Assembly (NCBI GenBank): GCA_026398575.1
Contig: JAPLSP010000511.1
Location: 1 to 7,664 of the forward strand
DNA length: 7,664 bases
Source of the DNA: Candidatus Sumerlaeota bacterium
GTDB taxonomy: Bacteria > Sumerlaeota > Sumerlaeia > JADFCT01
Direction: 5' to 3'
Below are positions 1 through 5,571 of this stretch, in pieces; position 1 is the stretch's first letter, and each line of letters starts with the position of its first letter. The translations under genes and the position numbers were made by a program. The notes beneath the pieces were generated by a model. The model saw only the letters and a list, made by a program, of their open reading frames with translations, searched no databases and was not told where the DNA came from.

Positions 1-24
1 GACGGCCTACCATTCGGCGCTAAG

Positions 25-1473
25 CTATAAGTCTGGACGCACCCCAGCTGCCGCCGGCGCGGGCGATTGATTGACCTCATGCGGATCGCGGATGGTCCGC
101 TCGGGGACGCCGTCGAGAAGATAGCCAACGCATTCGACGCCTTGCATATAGGAATGATCCATGTTGGCCACCTCGTACATCCAGGCGCCGAAGCGGCCGC
201 GCGAATAAATGCCCGCTTCGCACAGCGCCGGCTGCAACTGCGCCAGGATCGCGTCGCGGCCAAGCGAGGGAGTGGGGTAGGCCCGTTCGATTCTCTTCAT
301 CCACGTATGCGTGACCTGATGCTCCGATTCGATCAAGCCCGCCGCCGCCAGGCCGCGAACAACGTCGCGCTCCAGGACTTCGGAATCTATAGGACGGTCG
401 GGCGATTCGGAAACTTCGGCCATCAGCGACCAGTTCCGGCGGATATCGGCGGCGTTATGGGGACTGTAGCGGCTGAAGTGCGTCACGCGATAAAACGGCG
501 CATCCTCCTCCGGGAAATACATCCAGCACTTCGTCGCCAGCTCCTGGGAAGGCGCGCCCCGCAGTCCTGCGCCGATCACAGAAGCGGAGGAATACATCAA
601 TCCTTGTGCATGGGTCCGCCAGTTTTCGCAGTCGGCGATCGCCGCCAGGCTGTCGAGCGGCAGCGTTGAGATCAATGCGCCATAGGGCTGTTCGGCGCCG
701 TTGGCGAAGCGGACGCAGCGCGCGCGCGTATCCACGGCCACCGCTTCATGATTGCATTTCAATTTTTCTTGCGGCAGCCGGGCCGCCAGCGCGCTCCAAA
801 TCGCGCCCGTTCCCCCATGCAGCGGAAAGCGGAAACGGTTGTTCGGCCCCCATGAGACGTCATCGCGCCGCAACTCGACGTTGCGCGCCACGCGCGCGGC
901 ATCGGGCATCGCGACGCGCTCGCCAATCCATCCCGCGCTCAATTTCGAGGGATCACACGCCCACACCTTGCGGTTATAGGGGCGCATGAAAAGATTGGCG
1001 ATCCCATGTCCGAAGACTTGCAGGATGAAGTCGTCGAAGCTCGAAAAAGCGGCGCTAGAAGATTCGCCGCGGCTTCGTGCGGCGGCCATCAATCCCTTCA
1101 GGCATTGCGCGCACTCTTCCGGCGGCAGGCGGTGAAGGTTATATTGGAAGGGATAGGGAACCCAGCGATGCAGGATTCGAATCCAGCTCTCGCGTTCGTG
1201 ATAGAGCCATTGATCGGGCGGCAGCAGATCATCGAGCAACCGCGTATAAGCCTCATAGTGCGAAAACGTCACATGTCCGCCCAAATCCCAGGTGAAACCG
1301 TGTTCATCGCGAAAACTTCGAGAAAGGCCTCCCGGCGCGTCGTCGCGCTCAAAAAGCATCCAATCGCGAAAGCCGCGTTGCGCCAGGGCATGAGCGGCGC
1401 CCAATCCCGTCGGCCCCGCGCCGAGGATGACAATCGGTTTGTCTGCGTTGAGAATTGGCAAGCGTGATGGCAT
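25..1473 (-). CDS. FAD-dependent oxidoreductase, UDP-galactopyranose mutase / protoporphyrinogen oxidase-like
   Basis: A 482-residue flavoprotein, complete in the window. The N-terminus carries a Rossmann FAD-binding motif (GAGPTG, residues 18-23) followed by the ribose-binding acid E42 and the GGLSRS stretch (48-53). Then come DLGGH (63-67) and VPYPFQYNLHRLP (105-117), which resemble UDP-galactopyranose mutase and its COG1232 relatives. Near the C-terminus, EVANMDHSYMQGVE matches the conserved FAD-contact segment of that group. Members act on nucleotide sugars or polycyclic substrates and usually sit in surface-polysaccharide clusters; the substrate here is inferred only. It has no signal peptide, so it is probably cytoplasmic. 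The ATG at 1473 has no Shine-Dalgarno sequence, but it lies just ahead of the Rossmann strand and fits family starts. The stop is TAG. It lies downstream of a radical SAM gene on the same strand, separated by 233 bp that hold a large hairpin, so cotranscription is uncertain. The family is confident; the exact reaction is not. Confidence 0.85.
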   Translation of the reverse strand: MPSRLPILNADKPIVILGAGPTGLGAAHALAQRGFRDWMLFERDDAPGGLSRSFRDEHGFTWDLGGHVTFSHYEAYTRLLDDLLPPDQWLYHERESWIRILHRWVPYPFQYNLHRLPPEECAQCLKGLMAAARSRGESSSAAFSSFDDFILQVFGHGIANLFMRPYNRKVWACDPSKLSAGWIGERVAMPDAARVARNVELRRDDVSWGPNNRFRFPLHGGTGAIWSALAARLPQEKLKCNHEAVAVDTRARCVRFANGAEQPYGALISTLPLDSLAAIADCENWRTHAQGLMYSSASVIGAGLRGAPSQELATKCWMYFPEEDAPFYRVTHFSRYSPHNAADIRRNWSLMAEVSESPDRPIDSEVLERDVVRGLAAAGLIESEHQVTHTWMKRIERAYPTPSLGRDAILAQLQPALCEAGIYSRGRFGAWMYEVANMDHSYMQGVECVGYLLDGVPERTIRDPHEVNQSPAPAAAGVRPDL

Positions 1474-1526
1474 AATACATTACAAATAATCATTCAAAGA
1501 GGAGATGGTTAATGCGGATAGGAACG

Positions 1527-1631
1527 GCGCCAGCTTTTGGAGTAAGGTGGCTCGCCGCCTTCTTTTTGGCGATTCAATGGCCCTGGCGCAAAAAAGAAGG
1601 CGGCGAGCCACCTTACTCCAAAAGCTGGCGC
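1527..1631. repeat. Perfect 41-bp inverted repeat (long hairpin element)
   Basis: The arms at 1527-1567 and 1591-1631 are exact reverse complements over 41 bp, separated by a 23-nt spacer. The left arm begins GCGCCAGCTTTTGGAGTAAG and ends CCGCCTTCTTTTT. It fills most of the spacer between the radical SAM stop and the oxidoreductase start. No T-run follows the stem on the minus strand, so it is not a standard intrinsic terminator. Its form recalls REP/BIME-like or MITE-like dispersed hairpins; no second copy is present in this window. Confidence 0.9.
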
Positions 1632-1706
1632 TCGCTTTAATCGCATTACATTCTCTCCAGGCAAAATATAGGCGCCCCGAATTTACAGATCAGAACACTC
1701 AGTCCT

Positions 1707-3194
1707 TCACTTGCTCTTCAGCAACGAGCGCAGACGCCTTTGCGCAGCATGCAAGTAATGTTTGAAGACTTTGGGCGAACGGGCGCGCCAGAGCGTGCGC
1801 AGAATATAAAGCGGACGCAGGTAAAGCTTGAGCAGCGCCTTGCGCCGCCAGGCGGTCAATTCCGCCGCCGACATCGCATACGTCTTCAATCCGGCTTTGG
1901 CGTAACTGCTCTCCGCCAGTTCCGGGTCCTCGAACAGCTGGTCCTTTTGGGCGATCTCCCACAACTCGGTTCCGGGCAGCGGATAGGCGATATTGAAATC
2001 GAAGAAATCGGCGTCGAGTTTTCGGGCGAAGGCCAGCGTATCCGCCAGCGTTTGCGGCGTCTCCCAGGGCAGTCCGATGATATAGAATGTATGGACTCGC
2101 AGGCCGGCGCGGCGCGCGGCGCGAACGGCCTCGACGGCTTTTTCCAAACGCGCGCCCTTGCGCATCTTATCGAGCATCGTCTGATTGCCGCTCTCGACCC
2201 CGAAGGCCACGACCCAGCAGCCCGCCCGCTTCATCAAGGCGGCCCGCTCATAATCGAATGTGTCCACGCGGCTGTTGCAGCCCCAGCGGATATCCAATCC
2301 CGATTCGATGATGCGCTGGCACAGTTCCGCCACCCACGTCTTTTTCATGGTGAACGTGTCGCCATGAAAAAGGAATTCGTGGATGCCATAGCGCTCGACG
2401 CATTCCTTCAATTCCTTGACGATCCGCGAGGGCGCGCGGAACCGCACGGTGTAGTTGGACAACGCGCCCGCCGGACAAAACACGCATCGTGACGCGCAGC
2501 CGCGATTGGCATGAATGACCGAGAGCGGAGCGCCGGTTTCGGGGCTGCGGTAGAGCGAGTTATCGAGCAGGTCGCGCGCCGCCAGAGGCAGCGAATCCAG
2601 GTCTGACGCTATCGGGCGGGACTTTGAAATGAAGACCTGGACTCCCTCGCCGTCGCTATGGGCAAAAGCGACGCCCGGGATGCTGGAGAGCGTTTCACTA
2701 TCGGCGCCTTCGTGCGCCAGATGCAGTATGCGCGGGAGCGTCGCTTCGATCTCGCCCCAAACGATCAGGTCCAGCGCCGTTTCCTCGCGCAGAATTTTGT
2801 CCGCGTCGTAATGCAGGTATTCGCCGCGTGCGATCGTCAGCGCATCGGGGCGGACGGCCTTGAGCATCTGCGCGGTCTTCAAGTCCTCGCGGGCTGTGGC
2901 CGAGGTCGTGTTGATCAACAGCGCGGCCGGGCGCATCGCCGCGATTTCATTCTGGCAATCGTCCCAGGTGGATTTCTGCGCCGGATAGTCGCGGATGCTG
3001 GCCAGCCATCCCACGTCGCGCGCGACCGCCGCGTACTCAGCCAACTCGATGGGCGGAAAGATGACGTTGATCATCGGGTCCTCGACGCGGCTCTGGCAGC
3101 GGTCGTCACGCCGGTAAAGGCCCGAAGGGGGATTGATGAACAGGATGGTCTTGGGATTTGCCATTTGCCGTTTCGTATTCACACCGGGGATCAC
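1707..3194 (-). CDS. Radical SAM protein with N-terminal B12-binding-like domain (class B methyltransferase-like)
   Basis: A 495-residue radical SAM enzyme. The N-terminal part starts with ILFINPPSG and contains LDLIVWGEIEATLPRIL (141-157), typical of the cobalamin-binding-like domain of B12 radical SAM proteins, although the DxHxxG base-off motif is not seen. The Fe4S4 motif is C233-x3-C237-x2-C240 in RGCASRCVFCP. It is followed by FLFHGDTFT (274-282), GVESGNQ (332-338) and IIGLPWET (372-379), the usual order of SAM-binding strands. The C-terminus is basic. Members methylate or rearrange unactivated carbons in lipid, glycan, antibiotic or pigment pathways; no substrate is identifiable here. 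The start at 3194 is GTG with AGAGGG eight bases upstream. An ATG at 3164 (MANPKTILF) lacks a clear ribosome site but is a plausible alternative. The gene begins 36 bp after the nucleotidyltransferase stop, so readthrough from that module is likely. The stop is TGA. Confidence 0.85.
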   Translation of the reverse strand: MIPGVNTKRQMANPKTILFINPPSGLYRRDDRCQSRVEDPMINVIFPPIELAEYAAVARDVGWLASIRDYPAQKSTWDDCQNEIAAMRPAALLINTTSATAREDLKTAQMLKAVRPDALTIARGEYLHYDADKILREETALDLIVWGEIEATLPRILHLAHEGADSETLSSIPGVAFAHSDGEGVQVFISKSRPIASDLDSLPLAARDLLDNSLYRSPETGAPLSVIHANRGCASRCVFCPAGALSNYTVRFRAPSRIVKELKECVERYGIHEFLFHGDTFTMKKTWVAELCQRIIESGLDIRWGCNSRVDTFDYERAALMKRAGCWVVAFGVESGNQTMLDKMRKGARLEKAVEAVRAARRAGLRVHTFYIIGLPWETPQTLADTLAFARKLDADFFDFNIAYPLPGTELWEIAQKDQLFEDPELAESSYAKAGLKTYAMSAAELTAWRRKALLKLYLRPLYILRTLWRARSPKVFKHYLHAAQRRLRSLLKSK

Positions 3195-3230
3195 ACACCG
3201 ATCCCTCTCGCCCGATAAGAGGCCGGGAAA

Positions 3231-3686
3231 CTATTCTTCTGCCTTCGGCTCTTGACTTTCAAGCATCGAGACATCCTGGATGTCCTTGGGCCGGCCAGCG
3301 GCCTTTTTCGATGCAATCACATGGCGGCGGCTTAATACAAAGAACTGCTGCCCTTGAAATTCCATTATCGTTTTCTCAGCCCATGCTTCGTCGAACGTGA
3401 CTCCAGGAATGGAAGTCAAAACATCAACGCGCACAAAATCCTTAAATATGGTTCCGACGTTGGAGGCGACCTCTTCCGGCTTTACTAAGGCAGTGGTTCC
3501 AAAGCCAATCGCCTCCAAAGCTTCCAAAAGCCTGCGGGCATTTTCGAGCGAGTTTTCAATAAGAATATCCAAATCAAACGTGGCGCGTGGCACGCCATGC
3601 AAAATAGCTGCGATCCCGCCGACCGTCACATATCGGACCTCACGGGAGTTCAAGGACCTGAAAACCTTCGTCACGTGATCGATCAT
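3231..3686 (-). CDS. MNT-fold nucleotidyltransferase (AbiEii/DUF6036-like), putative toxin of a two-gene module
   Basis: A 151-residue protein starting at MIDHVTKVF. It shows the minimal nucleotidyltransferase signature: GG at 23-24, the DLD metal-binding pair D38/D40 within PRATFDLDILIE, and a third acidic residue D88 in FVRVDVLT. The C-terminal VIASKKAAGRPKDIQDV stretch is characteristic of these small stand-alone enzymes. Relatives transfer nucleotides to RNA, protein or small molecules; some, such as AbiEii and MenT, are toxins that modify tRNA. The activity here is inferred. The frame stays open upstream to a TTG at 3740, but ATG 3686 starts the conserved fold and is preferred; its ribosome site is weak, which fits translation coupled to the overlapping upstream ORF. 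The first 47 bp overlap the 3' end of that ORF. The stop is TAG. A toxin role is a hypothesis; the fold is well supported. Confidence 0.8.
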   Translation of the reverse strand: MIDHVTKVFRSLNSREVRYVTVGGIAAILHGVPRATFDLDILIENSLENARRLLEALEAIGFGTTALVKPEEVASNVGTIFKDFVRVDVLTSIPGVTFDEAWAEKTIMEFQGQQFFVLSRRHVIASKKAAGRPKDIQDVSMLESQEPKAEE

Positions 3687-3849
3687 GGCGATGCTTTGCG
3701 ACCTCGGGATTAATGGATAAGATAAGATTCGTGTACTCAACCAGTAGGTCCATTCGCTCCTCCAACGTCAGCGATTGAAACCATCGCGCCTTGGCCTCGG
3801 GCGTTTCCTCAGCGGCTAAATCATGTGAGACAGAATATTTCATTTTCAT
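3640..3849 (-). CDS. Small protein partner of the nucleotidyltransferase (putative antitoxin)
   Basis: A 69-residue protein (84 if the ATG at 3894 is used). The core, KARWFQSLTLEERMDLLVEY followed by TNLILSINPEVAKHRH, resembles short helical proteins that I recall preceding stand-alone MNT nucleotidyltransferases in many bacterial genomes. It has no signal peptide or membrane segment. The final 16 codons lie inside the start of the nucleotidyltransferase gene in another frame. The start at 3849 is preferred because AGG lies six bases upstream, whereas the ATG at 3894 has no ribosome site and would add a basic, unconserved-looking leader (MGRREHHKAIRYRRR). The position, size and overlap suggest an antitoxin or activity-controlling partner, but no known antitoxin domain is recognisable and the role is inference. 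The stop is TGA. Confidence 0.65.
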   Translation of the reverse strand: MKMKYSVSHDLAAEETPEAKARWFQSLTLEERMDLLVEYTNLILSINPEVAKHRHDRSRDEGFQVLELP

Positions 3850-3921
3850 TCGGCGCCTGTATCTGATGGCCTTATGATGCTCTCTTCTTCCCATGAAATC
3901 AAGCGCGAGATTTCTTGCCTT

Positions 3922-3949
3922 ATTATGCCAGGAACTCTTTCCCTGTCGC
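3922..3949 (-). promoter_or_regulatory. Possible sigma70-type promoter for the small ORF/nucleotidyltransferase module
   Basis: On the minus strand, GCGACA (3944-3949) and CATAAT (3922-3927) are spaced by 16 bp, giving a -10 that matches consensus at five of six positions and a weaker -35 at four of six. It lies in the 62-107 bp gap between the FHA stop and the small ORF start. Transcription would start near 3914, ahead of either candidate start codon. The match is by eye and such matches arise by chance. Confidence 0.3.
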
Positions 3950-3956
3950 GCGCTAT

Positions 3957-4391
3957 CTACAAGTCCTTCTCCTCCAGATCCAGCCGCATGGTTTTGCCAC
4001 TGGTTTTCAGCATGGTAAGCCCTGCCTCCTGCTCCCCTTCATATTCCAGCGCTACCTCCGTGGTCCCGAAGACCATTATCGTTCCTGGCAAAAGCGGCTG
4101 CGGCTTATCCGTGATCTTCTCTCCATCTTTCAAGCGCGTGCCATTGCGGCTATTGAAATCCTGGAGGGTGAACTTGGTTTGCTCATTATTCACCGTGATA
4201 CAGGCATGTTGCCGCGACACCAGGTGATCCTTGATCACAACGTCCACCTCCTGGATACGGCCCACGATATTGTTTCCGCGGCGCAAGGGGCAAATCCGGC
4301 CCACCTGTTCGCCGTCGCTCTTGGTGGAAATAATGCGCAGGATCGGCTTCTTTTCATTCTCCGATGCGCGATGTCTTTGAAAAATGGGCAC
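3957..4391 (-). CDS. FHA-domain protein (phosphothreonine-binding)
   Basis: A 144-residue cytoplasmic protein made of almost nothing but one forkhead-associated domain. The hallmarks appear in order: GR (44-45) in NNIVGR, the SRQH loop (S59, R60, H62) after DVVIKDHLV, and the N-G pair in DFNSRNGTRL (N83, G84), then a terminal beta-strand segment MVFGTTEVALEYEG (106-119). FHA domains bind phosphothreonine peptides and usually recruit partners of Ser/Thr kinases. A Lys/Thr/Glu-rich tail follows (129-144). The start is GTG at 4391 with AGGAGG five bases upstream, one of the strongest ribosome sites in the window. That site overlaps the TAG stop of the ion-channel gene, so the two proteins are probably translated together. 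No Ser/Thr kinase is present in the window. The stop is TAG. The family assignment is firm; the biological partner is inferred. Confidence 0.9.
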   Translation of the reverse strand: MPIFQRHRASENEKKPILRIISTKSDGEQVGRICPLRRGNNIVGRIQEVDVVIKDHLVSRQHACITVNNEQTKFTLQDFNSRNGTRLKDGEKITDKPQPLLPGTIMVFGTTEVALEYEGEQEAGLTMLKTSGKTMRLDLEEKDL

Positions 4392-4396
4392 AATAA

Positions 4397-4402
4397 CCTC
4401 CT
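4397..4402 (-). promoter_or_regulatory. Ribosome binding site AGGAGG overlapping the channel stop codon
   Basis: On the minus strand the sequence reads TAGGAGGTTATTGTG: the TAG stop of the channel gene (4401-4403) runs into AGGAGG, then a 5-nt spacer, then the GTG start of the FHA gene. This fixes the unusual GTG start and indicates translational coupling. Confidence 0.8.
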
Positions 4403-5021
4403 ATCGCGAGGAACGATGAAGACTGATATAAATGGAAACGAGCATGGTGAACATCAAGACAAGATATGCCGTCCCAATAAGCACCTCGAGCATGGCAAAC
4501 AGCTTGCCCCAGATCACGACGGGATAGATGTCCCCATAGCCCACGGTCGTGATCGTGATCGCGCTGAAATAGAGAAAGTTGGGCCAGTCCCATACCAGAC
4601 GCGACTGGTTGAAATAAGCCGCGCCGCTGTAAAAGCGGTCCAGGCAATAGGCGACCGTGGCAAAACTGATCAATAAGCCCATGTATTTGATGAAAGCAGC
4701 CGTGAGTTCTTCGCGGATCTGGCTGAAGCTGCGGATGTCCAGAAGCCCCCGGCGCATCTCCAGTTCCTCATGACCGAAGACGGAGAGGAAGATATCGGCG
4801 GTGAGCATCAGGATATAAAAAAACGCCAGGATCATCCCTGCGAATTGGGTTGTCGTATAATTCAGACTGCCCAGGATAATAGGCGTTGCCCACCAGAAGA
4901 GGAAGTGGAGACAGTGAGTGACGGATTCTCCAAAACGGTCGGAGATTTTGCCTTCTATGCGGGAGAATAGATGGAGTGTGGCGATCCAAAATCTTATCAC
5001 GGTGGTATCCTTCTTCAGCAC
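4401..5021 (-). CDS. Ion channel (two-pore-domain-like K+ channel subunit with N-terminal membrane segments)
   Basis: A 206-residue membrane protein with the potassium selectivity filter TTVGYGD (158-164) inside a pore-helix context (FLYFSAITITTVGYGDIYP). A pre-pore membrane helix lies at about 113-130 (YMGLLISFATVAYCL) and the inner helix at about 173-200. Two more hydrophobic segments precede these (about 37-54 and 58-82), separated by a charged, probably cytoplasmic loop (84-108: HEELEMRRGLLDIRSFSQIREE). So it has four predicted membrane helices with one pore, more than a KcsA-type channel and without an S4-type arginine ladder. It should sit in the cytoplasmic membrane and conduct K+, probably as a tetramer. 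The start is GTG at 5021 with AGAGGG eight bases upstream; a second GTG seven codons later also has a good site (GAAGGA). It has no RCK/TrkA gating domain; the coupled FHA protein may supply a regulatory input. The stop is TAG. Confidence 0.85.
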   Translation of the reverse strand: MLKKDTTVIRFWIATLHLFSRIEGKISDRFGESVTHCLHFLFWWATPIILGSLNYTTTQFAGMILAFFYILMLTADIFLSVFGHEELEMRRGLLDIRSFSQIREELTAAFIKYMGLLISFATVAYCLDRFYSGAAYFNQSRLVWDWPNFLYFSAITITTVGYGDIYPVVIWGKLFAMLEVLIGTAYLVLMFTMLVSIYISLHRSSR

Positions 5022-5390
5022 AGCAGAAGCCCTCTGTGTCGCTCCAGCGCGCTGCTATTGCATTGCTCATGTCTTGCGGGCAATGATAACCGCGCCTTTT
5101 TCGCCGATGCAACAGGAAATCGGGTTGCGAATCCTGATCGGGCGCATCCCAGGGAAGCTGCCAAAGCGCCCAGCGCATCATAGGCAAAATCGTATATGAA
5201 AATCACGCAATAACTTGTCCTTAATTGGCTATGCTTCTATGAAAATTCATTTATTATTTTGTCACACATTATTTTGTCGCTGCATGAACTGCAGCCTCCA
5301 GTCGCTGCCTTGGGATACGCCCATCCCCATCCCCCATTGTGCGCGCAGAAGGGGGCGCAGGAAACTCGCCATAGGCCCTTATCATCCTGC
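5022..5390. other. Non-coding spacer upstream of the channel gene
   Basis: No convincing gene is present: the open frames here lack recognisable proteins and plausible starts. The only structure seen is an 11-bp direct repeat, ATTATTTTGTC, at 5253-5263 and 5268-5278 (15-bp period; GACAAAATAAT on the minus strand) in an AT-rich patch about 235-255 bp upstream of the channel start. It could mark regulator sites or part of a promoter region. No clean -35/-10 pair was found. Confidence 0.4.
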
Positions 5391-5412
5391 GAACGACAAC
5401 ATGTTGTCGTTC
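5391..5412. repeat. Perfect 22-bp palindrome
   Basis: The 11-bp arm GAACGACAACA is followed with no spacer by its exact reverse complement TGTTGTCGTTC. A spacerless palindrome of this length suits a dimeric-protein binding site better than an RNA hairpin. It lies five bases from the 27-bp hairpin at 5418-5481 and about 370 bp upstream of the channel start. Confidence 0.8.
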
Positions 5413-5417
5413 ATGGT

Positions 5418-5481
5418 AATCCGTTTAATCCTTTAATCCGTGGTGGTGCTTTTTACCACGGATTAAAGGATTAAACGGATT
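5418..5481. repeat. Perfect 27-bp inverted repeat (hairpin)
   Basis: The arms at 5418-5444 and 5455-5481 are exact reverse complements over 27 bp around a 10-nt loop (GGTGCTTTTT). Each arm contains an internal near-duplication (TTTAATCC twice in tandem in the left arm). It lies about 90 bp downstream of the SGNH hydrolase stop. No T-run follows the stem on the minus strand, so a normal intrinsic terminator is not supported, although a stem this strong could still act as an mRNA 3'-end stabiliser. Its form suggests a dispersed hairpin repeat; only one copy is seen here. Confidence 0.85.
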
Positions 5482-5571
5482 TTGCGCCGCGAAGCGGCTT
5501 ATTTTACAGACGGAGTTTGTGGAAATCCTAATACCTTATGTCATCTCAATGCGCAATTGCTGGAGCTGATG

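Noticed and set aside
67..669. Plus-strand open frame of 200 codons
   Set aside because: Lies entirely antisense to the FAD oxidoreductase, shows no domain and is explained by high-GC shadow coding.
1527..1631. Intrinsic terminator of the radical SAM gene
   Set aside because: The stem is much longer than usual and no T-run follows it on the minus strand.
1740..2492. Plus-strand open frame of 250 codons
   Set aside because: Antisense to the radical SAM gene, whose motifs are intact; the plus-strand product is Arg/Gln-rich without a recognisable fold.
3915..4676. Plus-strand open frame of 253 codons
   Set aside because: Antisense to both the FHA and channel genes, which carry clear family motifs; it crosses their junction, as a chance frame would.
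5110..5160. tRNA-like T-arm string (GGGTTGCGAATCC)
   Set aside because: Has an extra base relative to a T-loop and no acceptor, D-arm or anticodon arm can be fitted around it.
4768..5206. Minus-strand open frames overlapping the channel start (139 and 63 codons)
   Set aside because: Out of frame with the channel, no recognisable protein, poor starts.
5486..5506. Short stem GCCGC-GAA-GCGGC followed by TTATTTT (plus-strand terminator-like)
   Set aside because: Only a 5-bp stem with a three-base loop, and no plus-strand gene ends there; on the coding (minus) strand there is no T-run.
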